Positions 22,389-34,263 of a stretch of 64,000 bases of DNA are shown here, in pieces. Position 1 is the first letter of the stretch, and every line of letters starts with the position of its first letter. The notes beneath the pieces were generated by a model. That model saw only the letters and a list, made by a program, of their open reading frames with translations, did no database searches and was not told the origin of the DNA. Source of the stretch: Patiria miniata (Eukaryota > Echinodermata > Asteroidea > Valvatida > Asterinidae); contig NW_024037072.1 of assembly GCF_015706575.1 (NCBI RefSeq), forward strand, positions 17,671,162 to 17,735,161, written 5' to 3'. The position numbers were made by a program, and so were the translations under genes.

Positions 22389-24198
22389 CATCCCTGGGTA
22401 AAAAAATGTCAGATAAAAAATAAAATGCTCGCTTTGAAAAGAATGGATCATCATGACTTGAAGATGTGAAAATTTATATGGGGTCGCTGTGCATAAAACT
22501 ATAAACAGAGGTTATGGAACAATATCATGTTCCTGATTCAAATTACACTACGGACATTTGTGAGGAAACATCACCCCTCTCGTAACAGTTGATAACTTTC
22601 TTCATTTACCTACGATCAGCCCCCTTTAGAATGCAGCATTAATGATCATCGATCATTCCCAAAATTAAAGATCAACTACTATAATTGTCCTGCTTGAGAG
22701 ACTGTTAATTGCACACAACCGCAGGTAGATCTCAATTATCAATGCATATCTTTCACAACTGCCATATTGATGATCTTATTATTAGAGGAAGGACAGCAAC
22801 CCAGAATTACTTTCAGGCCTCATCAGAAGCATCTTGGACCACCAATACTTCCTCTGTTGATGGAGAGTGACGGAGTTTTAAATATCTGACAGCGAATCCT
22901 AGAGATCACAAGGAGACTGCCAGGCACAATTAGCGAGGAAAACGTGGTGTATCTTAAAGGATGAGGGTACAAGGAAATTGGCAATTCCAGTACTTCATGG
23001 GAGAGGACACTCCTAATGAACCCAATCCTCATTCTAGCCTTGAGGGTTTCCACTGTTGTTTCCCATCACTTGAGTAAAATGTTAGCTTTTTACTGATCGA
23101 TCAATGAAATATACAGAAAATTGGGGTTTTTTTTTGGGGGGGGGGGGGAATTTGAACTTAAATGAGAGAGTGGTTAAGGTCAGTTTGGGAATATACAACT
23201 GATTCCAGCAGTAACAAAACACCTTTTTCAAACAATTTGCACGAACCTTTAGTGTCCCAGATTGTAACAACGATCAAAAATCATGAAAAAATCATGAAAA
23301 TTCTGCCTTCGAGAAAGATTCAACTCGGGTCGGTCTAGGGTCACGCCCTCTAACTTTTATGATTAGAAAAAATATACAACTTTTGCCGCCAAGAAAAATC
23401 CTGCTAGGATCAACTCCGGGAAAAAATGCAATGATGGATTGACAATGTTACTGGTCGTGATTTGCTCACTTCATCAGACATATTGCTTGACAAGCCAGGC
23501 AAGACAAAATCTGATTCACAACATAACAGAACAATGTTTACTGCTGTGATGTGGAAAACTGTATAGTTCGAAAAAAAATCCTTGGGGTGCATGGCACCCT
23601 TAGGTGGCTCCCTAGGCGAAGCCCCAGGTGCCGTGTGCCCTTTGGGTGTTAAAAAATGTCATGTTCCATATCACAGCAGTCAACAATCGCTAACTTTGTG
23701 ATGTCTGTGTTTTTGTTATTCACCTTAAGTTCACTGGGAGTCAAAGGCTGGTTTTACCATTCCCCCCAAATAAATTGTGAAAGAGGGTTTTCCTTTGCTT
23801 ACACACTAAGTCAGTACTCAGTACGTGTCTGCACAATTGCCCAGAAATCTCCAGGAACAGTATGTGAACAAAACAGGGCAGTGTCAGAATTTCCTCAGAC
23901 GTCAGACAACAAATCAAGACTAGTGATATTTCAGACTAAACAAAACCGACAAAAAAATATATTTCTGACCCACTAGCAAATTTGTACCCTTTTGTTAATC
24001 CCTGGAACTTGGGGAAGCTGACAATGTGAGTATACAATGGGCTAATCCGGTGGGAATTCAAAATGTTGGATTGGTGTGCTATTGATATATTGTTGAGGTT
24101 ATAGGAACAGGCCTCAGGGGAAAAACTTGAGCAATGGAATTAACACCTGATATGGACATGTATACACTGCTTCAATCACTGGCACAAAACTAGGCCTA
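22389..24198. other. Intron sequence, no gene recognised
   Basis: A 76-codon minus-strand open stretch at 23053-22823 matches nothing I know. A poly-G run lies near 23138. At 23580-23650 a GC-rich stretch contains self-complementary 'ggcacc'/'ggtgcc' pairs. No exon with splice sites and family similarity is seen. Confidence 0.45.
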
Positions 24199-24200
24199 TA

Positions 24201-24692
24201 CAGGCTGTCCCCAAAAAAGTTGTGCAGGCAGATATATCCTTTAATTTCTCAAAAACTACTTAACATGAGTGTTTCATCTTGATGGAGCATTATTTATTAT
24301 ACTTAATGTGAATAATCAGTGAAAATGCCATGGAAATTCGTTCATGCAAACCAGAGATCTAACAGATTGTAACAGGCTATGGTTTTTCACCCATTCCAAT
24401 GGGATTTACACAGTTAGTGATATCAGTGCATCAGATTGTCATGGGCCTTTTCACTCTGATGTAAATTAAGTTGACTGTGTTAATTCCATCCCATTGGAAT
24501 GGGTGAAAAACCATAGCCTTTATTATTTATAATCTGTTAGATCTCTGGTTTTGATGAACGGATTTCCATGACACTTTTACCGAATATACACAAGAGTATA
24601 ATTAATATTCTCCATCAAGATGAAAATACTCAGCTTAAGTAGTTTTGAGAAATTAAATGATATCTGCTTGCACAACGCTTTGGGACGCCCTG
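24201..24692. mobile_element. Tc1/mariner-type fold-back MITE
   Basis: A 492 bp element flanked by TA (24199-24200 and 24693-24694). The ends are CAGGCTGTCCCCAAAAAAGT and its inverted partner CGCTTTGGGACGCCCTG. The arms are complementary for more than 150 bp each, including 'tatggtttttcacccattcc' and 'ggaatgggtgaaaaaccata'. There is no transposase. It lies in the intron between the two TSP1 exons. Confidence 0.82.
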
Positions 24693-25168
24693 TACATGTA
24701 CACTGCATGACTTTATGGTCCTTTTGTGAATACTTGTCACAAAACCAGTCCTTACCAAGTTAAAATCCACTGTTCTATCGTAATAGCTCATGTTAGTGAT
24801 ATGCCCTGCCCCCTTAGAACACCCCCCCCCCCCCTCATGTCAAAGAAGGAAATATGCTTCAGTCTGTCTCTTGATTTTTTTGTGGGGGAGATGGTTTTTA
24901 CGATTTCACTCTATTCAGAGAGTTACAGTATTTGCATCTCTGATAAAGCTACAACGGAATTCCCTGAAGTGGAATAAATCCCCCATTGTATCACCTTACA
25001 CTATAAATCAAATTTGATCAGCCAGACCTTTTTTTTGGGGGGGGGGGGGGATTACCAGTGAGAGCATAACTAAAGACCTCTGGATAGAAATAACTTACTC
25101 TCAAGACTCTAGAGAAAAAGTGACTGATTCCTACACACACACAAGACATTAACTGGAGTAAAATCCAA

Positions 25169-25691
25169 TTAAAGGGAAAATACAACATTTGCAAACATCA
25201 AAAAACTAAATGATCAAATTATCACGAAATCCCTTACTGAATTGTCAGGGACTGACAGTCTTAAAAATCCTTTAAGATCGTGGCTCCTGGTGGGCTGACA
25301 TTTTCAAGAAAAACGGTATTTTTCCAACGCTGGTCGGCCGACCAGCTTTGGAGAAAACTGGCTTTTTTCAAAAACTGTTCTTACTTTTTCATATTTAGTT
25401 ATTCTGACTTTTCCTTGCAATTGATTACACACCTGTGAAGGGGTACAAGCCTGCTAGACTGATTCTCTGACCTTACAATTTCCCCAAAAGTGTATTAATT
25501 GCTTCGTTTCATCTTAAGTGGGGTCAGGGAACCAGACTTCAAGAACATGATAGGTTTTCTTGGTTTTTCCAGCATCTACAAGCCCAAAAACATGAAACAA
25601 GTCAGTTTAACAAGTATATAACATACTAATCCTCCAAATCCATTTATTTCTGAAAATTGCAGCAAAAGCAAATGTTGTACATTCCCTTTAA
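25169..25691 (+). mobile_element. T2/Kolobok-like MITE, copy A
   Basis: A 523 bp element bounded by TTAA on both sides, with inverted ends TTAAAGGGAAAATACAACAT and ATGTTGTACATTCCCTTTAA (last bases). TTAA plus AGGGAA termini resemble the T2 family known from Xenopus. An internal 28-base palindrome centred on CGGCCG lies at 25324-25351, with one mismatched pair. It ends 27 bp from the donor of the TSP1 exon at 25719-25848. Confidence 0.85.
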
Positions 25692-25718
25692 ACAATGAAA
25701 CAAATTGGAGATGCTTAC

Positions 25719-25848
25719 ACTGGCGGGCATGCCTCGATGTTACAAGCCTGCTGACGTACACTGGGTCTCCTCAATCCATCACACATGGCCGGATCCTGTG
25801 ATCTGAACGTCCGCCATTCGATACAGTCTACCTTGGTGTGTTGAATTC
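25719..25848 (-). CDS. ADAMTS-like/papilin-family gene, exon for second half of first TSP1
   Basis: A 130-nt exon encoding IQHTKVDCIEWRTFRSQ, an MCDG turn and the closing RQQACNIEACPP of a TSP1 repeat. The acceptor is 'ttttttggtcag' and the donor is CCAGT|gtaagc. Its first two bases complete a Gly codon begun at the end of exon 39431-38303, giving CSSSCAGGIQH across a ~12.5 kb intron. Its last two bases join the next exon to give CPPVWEV. All six TSP1 cysteines are accounted for once the two exons are joined. The precise phase match and restored Cys pattern make the assignment strong. Confidence 0.92.
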
Positions 25849-28124
25849 CTGACCAAAAAAATAAGATTCAAGAAAAAAGTACATTTCAAGTTACAAATTA
25901 CTTACAAGGATACAAACTCATTTCAAAATTTCCAGTTGGTCTTTTGGTGCATTTTTGGCAAATGTTTCGCCCCTATCAAATTTTTAATCGTAATTAAAGG
26001 GAGGCAGTGAAAAATTCCTGTTAGCGTTTTAAACCACAATGTACGCTCCTTGAGTTCAAAGCCTTTAATTAAACCAAAACGTCTTCTTATTTTCAGATGA
26101 CAGCATATGTATATAAGTATAAAAGTCCAGCTCAAAATTGTCAAGAGGCATCTTTGATTTGGTATCTGAAAGACTATTATGTAGAAGACAACAAACAATA
26201 CAAAAGGACACTATTTTGTAAATATAGACTACAAACTGCTCTTGAGGAAAACTACCAGTTAATAGATATCTATGACCATCTGGTTTCAAAATCTACCTTT
26301 TGAAATGAAATCAACTCTACCAATATCTGCAAAAAGCTATAAAAGCTGCTTTAAAAAGACTTGTCCCACTGTAGATAAAATCTAGAGATCACAATCTCTC
26401 TCCAATTATTGCTTTAAATTTATCAGACCAGCGTTCTCTGGAGATCTCACTCTAGATCAGGTGTATTTTTGTTCTCATTTGCATTGTCAATGCAAATTAT
26501 AACCGACACCCAACACCAACTTCAATTTGAGGGGTAGAAATCGCACACCCCAAGCGCTAGAAACTGAATCCCTGGGAGAAATGCAGAGGGCATGTTGCAA
26601 GGTGAACATACAACACCTTGTTTAGCTCAACTCTTGAACTTTTTTTATCACATTGAAATTTTCTCCAAAATTTGATTTATCCTGACTGACAGCGACATAC
26701 ATATCTGGGGGCTTGTCAAAACTTCACCAGACATGACAAAGAAATTTGTTCCTCAAACCAGGAGGGAGTTGGGTGATGTGCTTGTTTGCTTTTCAATTTT
26801 TCACTTTCTGTAAACTTTTTTGGTCACTAGAAACTTGCATGTGTAACATGACCAGTACAGTTGGTTCGCAGTGGGTGTCAGTGCTATGTGGCAAATGATT
26901 AAGTAAACGGACACACAAGGATTCCAATAATATAATGCAAGACAATGATCATTTTACCCATAATTTGCAAGTAGCTGTATTGTCCCTCAACATTTCCACT
27001 GGAAAGTTCATTGTACAGGCTTCCCTAAAGATCTAGTGGTCACTTAAGGTCTAAGGGTCCCCAAAGGACCGTGTTTTTATCACAGCTCTGTTTCTTATAA
27101 CTGCTCTTCTACAAGAGCAACTCCTTATGAATTTAATTTCTCTTGAAGTTTCCACATCCTGAAAATCCTTCATTCTGCCATCCCCTCTACCAAACTCACC
27201 AATCCCTAATCACACCCATAGGTTGTGAAAGGAGGGCAAGTTGGCATGTGAAAGATAAACCAAGTGTGGCACTGCCACCGCCATGGCTGTATTTTTAACC
27301 TCTTTCTTTTCACTAAAAGTAACACAGTTATCGCCCAAGCCTCCCGGATCCGATGTCTGAGATGGCGGGCTCCACAAGTTGAAGACTTCCTCTGAGCTAC
27401 TCACCCAAAGCCACTGCCGAGTTTGTTTGTTATGGTTTGTTTTGGTTGGTATTTAAGCAAATAAGTTTGGTTTTAATTTCTCTGGGGAACTAAGTCCTCT
27501 TCCAGACAAGAAAACAAGGAAGGCTGTTAAATTGGAAAAGGCAGGTTACAGCGCATTCTTGGGATAAACAGTGGTTATTTTTTACTGCGTTACCACACTT
27601 ACTTTGGCTTCCTGATTTTGCAAACTATTTCCCCCTATCATTCACCACTTGAAATATGTATTTTTAGCAAGGCTCAAAACACGTACAGAAATAGTGTGGT
27701 TCAAGGAACAGGGGCATGCCGTGAAGTACACGTACAGTAAGAGTGCTTCTCTCACACACATAACTACTGTGTGAAATTTTGGACAGGGATTTCACAGTTC
27801 ACACTATACCAGGTCTGGGAAAAACATAGAGTTCTGGGTTAACGGCAATCACATCTTCTAAGAAACAAAATTGTAAAGCGAGATCAATTCGGGTGATGAA
27901 TGAACATAAATCCCCTGATGTCGGGCTGCTAATATTGTTTGGTAAAGAATTGTTTGTGTTACAAGTATTATAATTGTATGTAGGGGGACTATCTCATCTG
28001 ACTGTAGGGATATGTTGTTCATTTACAAATATATTTATTTATTTATTTACGTCACTCAGTTGAAGATAAAACACTGATGTGTTCAAAGTTCATACCATAG
28101 TACATGCAGTACTTTTTTTTTCAT
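25849..28124. other. Intron sequence, no gene recognised
   Basis: This is part of the ~12.5 kb intron. Open stretches near 26100-26300 (plus) and 27404-27210 (minus) are short and match no family I know. AT-rich patches such as 'tatttatttatttattta' lie near 28030. Nothing else can be supported. Confidence 0.45.
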
Positions 28125-28655
28125 TTAAAGGGAATGTACATCATTGGCTTTTGCTGTAATTTTCAGAAATGAACTATTTGAGGGGTTAGTATAATAGATT
28201 ACATATTGTTACACTGACATGTTTGATGTTTTGTGTTCGCAAATGCTGGAACAACCAAGAAAAACAAAAATGTTCAAGTAGTCTGGTTCCCTGACTCCAC
28301 TAAAGATAAAATGGATCCATTTATAGATGCCGGAAAATTGTAAGGTAAGGGAACCAGTCTAGCTGACCTACACCCGTTCATGAACATGTAACCAATATCA
28401 CACAAAATTTGCACTGAAAAAATGGTAAATTTTGAGCAGTAGTTGCTAAATAGGTAGGTTTTTCCAACGGTGGTCGGCCGACCACCGTTGGAAATGTATA
28501 CAAAAATACCATTTTCTTGAAAATGACTTCACACCAGGTGCCATAATTTTACAGGATGCTTTAGACTGTCATTTACAAACATCCTAGTAAGGTATTTCGT
28601 AAAAACTTGGTAGTTTTATTTTTTGATGTTTGCAAATGTTGTATATTCCCTTTAA
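28125..28655 (-). mobile_element. T2/Kolobok-like MITE, copy B
   Basis: A 531 bp inverted copy of the element at 25169, with TTAA at both ends, start TTAAAGGGAATGTACATC and end 'gttgtatattccctttaa'. The internal 28-base palindrome (28464-28491) is perfect. Its seventh base pair is swapped relative to the other copies, with the change present on both arms. Confidence 0.85.
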
Positions 28656-29171
28656 ACACCAGGATATCTTTTAAGCACCAGGATATGAGATTTGAAGTAC
28701 TGTCACATGCACATCATCAAGTGAATTAATAGAGCATAAGGGATCAGTCTCCATTTTCCAGCGCTAAAAATGTCCCCATGGGCCATCCAGAAATGGATCT
28801 CCAGTAAACGATTCCCCCATTCCATCAAGACAAGAAGGAAAGGTTTTAATCTCGGCACTTATCACAGCCACTTATTTGCTCATTGCCTCTAGCTAGAAAG
28901 ACCAATTGACATTCTTGAACCTCGTGAGCCTGAAGATTGAAAAGTTATTCTGGGTCAAGTGCATCCCCTTAAACTAACTTTCAAAATATACAATGAATCG
29001 TGGTGCCACTGTACTCATATTTTTTTTACCACCAGATTGAAGCAGTAGAAGTGTTAAACCTACCACAATGTAGTATTCAGATAACTGTTTCACAATCTGT
29101 TTCAGTTATTGGCGATTGGTTGATCATTTTTGGCAACTGTGTATGGGCAGTGATCACTTACGATTACAACA
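28656..29171. other. Intron sequence, no gene recognised
   Basis: No open frame with family similarity and no repeat with a partner elsewhere in the window is seen here. Confidence 0.4.
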
Positions 29172-29179
29172 CTACCTAC

Positions 29180-29885
29180 CAGGCGCGGTTCTACGGGGGG
29201 GGGGCTAGGGGGGGCTGTAGCCCCCCCCAAAATTTTGTCTAGCCCCCCCCAAAATAAATTCCGTAAAAAAAAAAAATTGCATTAACAAAAAGGAGGATTG
29301 TGATGTACATGCGAACGGTCTCCCCCTAAAGAAGAAATAGCCGTGACAAGGGTGCATTAGTTAATATAGTGCAAGGGTGGATCCAGGAGGGGGGGGGGGG
29401 GCCAAAGGGGGCCATGGCCCCCAAAACGAAACCAATTTTTTTTTTTTAAGTGACATCGCAATAAAGGCAGGCAATGAGTACACCACCATCTTTTCCTCAA
29501 AAACAATTGGTTAAAGTGGTCAGAAATTGCCTCAGATCGCACCACAGAGCATCTAGAATCCAAAAATTGTTCGGGGCCCTTAAGCGGGCCCCGAACCCCA
29601 CGCCGTAATTTTTTGGACCCACTTTTTGGGGGACCAAAATTTTTTTTGGCCCCCCCAAAAACAAATTGTGTTCTGGATTCGCCCTTGCTATAGTGTGAAT
29701 GATTTTAGGATTTTATTGGCGCTCCCCATTGAAAATATGGCATGAGCTCCGCCCCCCCTATTGATTTTCGGAGGCCTAAGTGTCTGGAAAAAATAACCAG
29801 TCAACATTTCAGCACGCCTCCCTGAAAAAAATTCTGGATCCACCGTGCTAGCCCCCCAAAAATATTGGTTCTAGAACTGCACCTG
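29180..29885. mobile_element. Second hAT-like element, host of a nested MITE
   Basis: The outer termini are CAGGCGCGGTTCTACGGG and GTTCTAGAACTGCACCTG, with a perfect 8-bp duplication CTACCTAC (29172-29179 and 29886-29893). The ends are followed by poly-G and poly-C blocks with 'ctgtagcc' and 'ctagcccccc'. A copy of the other hAT-like MITE sits inside at 29372-29687, so the outer element is the older insertion. It is non-coding. Confidence 0.83.
29372..29687. mobile_element. hAT-like MITE, copy 2 (nested)
   Basis: A ~316 bp copy starting CAAGGGTGGATCCAGG and ending CTGGATTCGCCCTTG. The flanks ATATAGTG (29364-29371) and CTATAGTG (29688-29695) differ at one base, consistent with an 8-bp duplication that has since mutated once. 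The interior is near-identical to the copy at 22056-22380. Confidence 0.85.
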
Positions 29886-29893
29886 CTACCTAC

Positions 29894-32178
29894 CTTAACC
29901 ATCACCTACAAAATGTAGGCCTTAAAAACCGACAGCTTAAACAGACATATTGTCATTAGACTAGTCAAAGCATAAAAATAAATATGGTTTTTGTAAGCAT
30001 ACGCACATTACCTTAAGTTATAGAGGTCTATTTACACATAGGCAGCTTTGTTTCAACAATGCTGCACGTGTTTTTTGACATGCACAAATCAACGAGCATT
30101 TTTTGCGACAAAGTTGTGTGTACTTCATATTGCACAATTTTTTTTTCTTCATATTTTTCACTGAATTCCAAGCTAATCACATTTCAATAGCTCTTTGATC
30201 TGGGCATAAAACTTACATGTATATGCCCAATTGTTATCCTTCCTTCACAGTGTTGTGTTCTGGTGGTGTCTTTTGGCCTTATAGCATAAGTATGATGCTT
30301 TTCTTATGAATCGTTTAACAAATCTTGTTTTTGTGGACACACGTCAAGTAACATTGCTGTACAACATAGACATTGTGACAAAATTGCATAATTTGTGTTA
30401 AAGGCCATGATATAAAAGTGCCATGAAATTCTCAGAGGTTCATTATAATTTGATTACTTTAATGATGCAGCAAATGTTTCGCAGAATTTATATGTTCTGC
30501 AAGAATACCAAAAAGTCAGTCTCCTTTACCACAAAGAGACCCTCAGGGTATAAAATTTCCCACTCAACTAGGCCCAACCGCAAACACACATATCCTTTTC
30601 TGATAATCCCCTTAATTTCTCCCAGCATTTTGCAAACTACAATTGAGCAATATTTTGCCAAACATATGCCATTACTAAATATACTCAACATGTTCCATAC
30701 CATTCATCAGTGGGGAAAAAAGGTACGTAATCCTTCCTCGGGGCATTATAGCCTATGCAATACACAAACTCTGTATATCTTAGTTTGAGTACTGCCATGT
30801 TACTTCCGCCATATGCACTTCATCAACCAAATGGATTTCTGCCAAGTTTATAAGTCACCTTTTGGGAGCCATCAAATACACATTTCAATTGGAACAGAAG
30901 TCTGAAGTTTGATTCACCATACCTTATGTCAGACAAGGAAGCAAAACATCTGTTTTCCTTGAAACACAGACTGCAAAAATGAAAAATTTATCAAAAGCGG
31001 AGACCAATCATCTTCTGAAATCTTGACAAGGCTTATTCATACTTCACGTGAAGGAAGTATGAAAGCACACTTGACCTCATAAAACATTTGTGGTGAATTT
31101 AGCCATTGATGTGTTCAACGTCTGTGAATTCCCAGAATAAATTGTTGCCTGACATCAACAATTTGCCTTCATGTTCACTTTTGTGTGAAACATTAGACTT
31201 TTGCCTTTATATCCTTCCTACCCTTTATACCCAAACCCTTCCTAGTGAAAACACAGATATTGGAACTTCAAGGTTGGCATATTGTGTTTGAGTATAGTGG
31301 CCAGCTATATGTTATTTCAAACTTGCCTCATTTCCAAAGAAAAGCACAACGAACCCCTACTGGTGGTATGAGCCTCTTTTTTTCTATATCTAAATGACAT
31401 CATCAGGGCCTATCCTGCCAGTAATTTGAATGTTAGAGCAGTCAACGTGGCATTCTGCATCCTCTTCAACAAGAAGCCCCTACATGGGTTTCTTTCCTGA
31501 TGTCCCCCCTATATGGAGTTGTCATGGTTCTCTAGCCCACAAACCCCAATTGGCAATGTCCGGTTAGGAACATGGACTTGCGTAGAATGCTATTCTTTAC
31601 CCAGGAACCGACAAGATAAAGCATGTGATGATTGAACTGGCATCCAGCACAGAAAGCAGTCAAAACAATCGGAGCTTATTCAGCTAACCTCTCATAGTCA
31701 AGTAGGGGAATCTACATTTAGTGTTTGTTGGACATATTTACAGACACAGACTTTCTACTATTAACTTCTTCTTTTAACAGCAATTACGTCAAATACAAGT
31801 CATGTACGAAGCCTTGACTCAGTTCATTCAACCATTTTTATCAAAAAAAAGGGGGAGCCTTTCAAGTTTGTTGATTGGAGATGGACAGAGTGGTGGAAGG
31901 GTAAAGTCTTTTGAAGAATTTAAATTACGGACCCATTTTGTTTTGGGGGGGGGGGAACTAGTCACTGGCCTATGGGGACATAAATAAACAATTTAAATTT
32001 CAATCAAAGAATCAGGGTAATATAACATGTCAAATATATCTGGAAACTGTTTAGTAGAATCTGAAAGAAATCAACTTCCATGGGCCTTCATTCTCGGTCA
32101 ATATAGCCATGTAATTCTTTTTCAAAGCATCGACCCTCCATTCAGATAGAGAGAGTGCAGTGTGCTATTTACAACATG
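29894..32178. other. Intron sequence with one dispersed direct repeat
   Basis: About 31770-31860 ('cagcaattacgtcaaataca', 'ccttgactcagttcattca') is repeated at about 34715-34805. The rest contains only short open frames without family similarity. I see nothing else in it. Confidence 0.45.
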
Positions 32179-32784
32179 CAGCGCATCCAAAATACCCGCA
32201 ACATTTTTTTGCGAGGCTCGAGAGTCGCCACGGAAACAAATACCGCAATTATTTTTATATCATAGGTTTTATATCGTTGTGAAATTATTCGTGTTCAAAT
32301 AAAGGGATGTCAAAAACAAACTCAACCGATTTCAAGGAAAATCAATCATGCATATTTTTTTCTAATGGGAAATTGCTTCATCATGTTCATGATGTGACAA
32401 TCTGGTTGCCTTTTACTTTCTTTGTCATTCTGTGTTTCCTTTTCTCTTCGATCCGCGTAGACTACACTTTAAATAAATTCACATTTTGTTCTACGTTTCA
32501 AGTTCAATGTATTTTAATATCATTTCAACAGATTCGAGTTTGCATCTGATGTACCCCATCATCAATTTTCCTAGAAATCGGTTGAGTTTGTTTTTGACAT
32601 GCCTTTATTTGAACACAAATTATTTCAAAACCCTTTTCAAAATCACACCAATACTTTACCAGGGATAAAGTTAAGAGTCCAATTCAAGCTGTAACATGAT
32701 ATAAAAATAATGGCGGTATGTGTTTCCACGCCAACGCTAGAGCCTCGCAAAAAAAATAAATTGCAGGTATTTAGGGACACGCTG
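32179..32784. mobile_element. Tc1/mariner-type fold-back MITE
   Basis: A ~606 bp element with ~200 bp inverted arms. The ends are CAGCGCATCC and GGGACACGCTG. Further in, 'ttgcgaggctc' pairs with 'gagcctcgcaa', and 'tgtcaaaaacaaactcaacc' with its complement near 32580-32600. The right end abuts TA (32785-32786). The left flank has TG where TA is expected. It is non-coding. Confidence 0.75.
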
Positions 32785-32786
32785 TA

Positions 32787-33426
32787 CACAGTGTTTAAAA
32801 AAAAAAGGAACCCCAACTTCAAAGAATGAGTATGGACAGATGATATGTTTACTGGCTATAAAACTGGTATCATCTGAAAGCGTCATCTCTATGCTTTTCA
32901 ATGATACCGTGTTTAGGATTTCAGGGTCATGCATCACTGAGCATCATTGTCTTGAAAACTGGATGGTTCACTTTCATAAAAAAAACACTGGGCACGGTGT
33001 GCCCATTGTTACGGAAATGTCTGTGAAATGGCTTGATTGAATGTTAATCCTCGGGAAACTGGCACATTGTTTTGAACATGGCTTGGTCAAAACGAGAAAT
33101 CATGGCCAACAATAAAATCCAGTTTTGAAACCAACCCGACTTGTTTTTTGGTTTCTTTTTATGCACTCGTGTCTTCTTCTTGAATACTTATTATCATGCA
33201 CACCATGCCTGTTGTGTTTGACATTAAAATGAACCAACTGCAATTTTGTATCAAAATTTCATGACAGTGGCGCTCAGTGATGCATGTCCCTGGAAATGTA
33301 AACAAGGTATCATTGAAAAGCATAGAGATTACACTTTCAGATGATACCAGTTTTATAGCCAGTAAACATTTAGTCTGTCCATACTGGTTCTTCAAAGTTG
33401 GGTTTCCTTTTTATTGAAACACCCTG
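32787..33426. mobile_element. Tc1/mariner-type fold-back MITE abutting the previous one
   Basis: A ~640 bp element flanked by TA at 32785-32786 and 33427-33428. The arms of ~220 bp are complementary, for example 'tttactggctataaaactgg' on the left and 'ccagttttatagccagtaaa' on the right. The right end AAACACCCTG is well kept; the left end has decayed. It shares its left TA with the right end of the neighbouring fold-back element. Confidence 0.75.
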
Positions 33427-33460
33427 TATAAGGAGGGGAGATCTACTTGGCAGATTTGTT

Positions 33461-33784
33461 TTACGCAAGTGCAGGATTCTGCCTTTGGTCATGAGCTAAA
33501 TGAGGTACCACCTTCTCCTCCCAAGTGCCATTTTCCCTTACAGCCTTGATCCCATGGGAGGATAACCTTACATCTTCAGGGAAAGCTCCCTTGTCCTCAG
33601 GAAGTTCATGGGCAGGGGTCCTGGGCAGAGATAGTGCACCATCCCTGACTAAAGCCATGGTTGAGAAATAATTGACAATTTCCTGTTGGTTACCAAATAA
33701 AATATCACCAAGCCTAGTTGAGGGAACCCCCCAAGTTTCACTTTGGTCTTCTGGGACAAAATACAGGGCTGGTTCTTTTACCAC
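33461..33784 (-). pseudogene. Unassigned coding-like fragment
   Basis: A 107-codon open stretch with protein-like composition, including EDQSETWGVPSTRLGDILFG, LPRTPAHELPEDKGAFPED and ENGTWEEKVVPHLAHDQRQN. It has no Met start in a good context. A possible splice donor (GAAGAT|gtaagg) lies at about 33568. I do not recognise the family. Its frame and phase do not fit the surrounding matrix gene, whose neighbouring exons already join perfectly. It may be a repeat-borne fragment or an exon of another minus-strand gene. Confidence 0.3.
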
Positions 33785-33832
33785 ACCAGGCTACTATACT
33801 CTCAAGAAACATTAAGATCTTCTTAAAGGTAG

Positions 33833-34263
33833 GGTCGATCATTTGTTAGTTTGAAGCAACATCTTACGACGGGTGTTTAAACAACTAACCTGATGAACTT
33901 TTAGCTCTGTGAATGCTGTATATTTCGAGAAAACAATATTCTACGATTACGGTTTTAATTCAAAAGTTACCGAGTCATGGTTTAAATTGCGCCCGAAATC
34001 AACGTCAGGGACACGGTCTCATTCAAATGATTGCAGCTATTAGCAATGTCACACACTGAACCGACGAATAGCAACCACACACGCGCGCGTGCGTCCTGTC
34101 AATTAACGCTTGCACGCACTCATTCGCGGATTCGCCGAATCACAAATCAACTACTAACGGAAATTTCCAAAAATGCAACACCTGACGCACCTTTGAAAAT
34201 GCTCTTCTTTTATTGTTTCTTCAAACTTTTTGGTTAGCTGCAAATGATATATACTCTACTTTC
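33833..34263 (+). mobile_element. TTAA-type MITE family 2, copy 1
   Basis: A ~430 bp repeat beginning TTAAAGGTAGGGTCGATCAT and ending 'gcaaatgatatatactctac', which is roughly its inverse. A diverged copy lies inverted at 62573-62995. Shared internal sequence includes 'gtcacacactgaaccgac' and 'aactaacctgatgaa'. A CpG-rich 'cacgcgcgcgtgcg' stretch is near 34080. The TTAA start suggests the T2/Kolobok group. Confidence 0.65.

Noticed and set aside
22823-23053. 76-codon minus-strand open stretch
   Set aside because: No family similarity, no start context and no splice borders; within expectation for chance.
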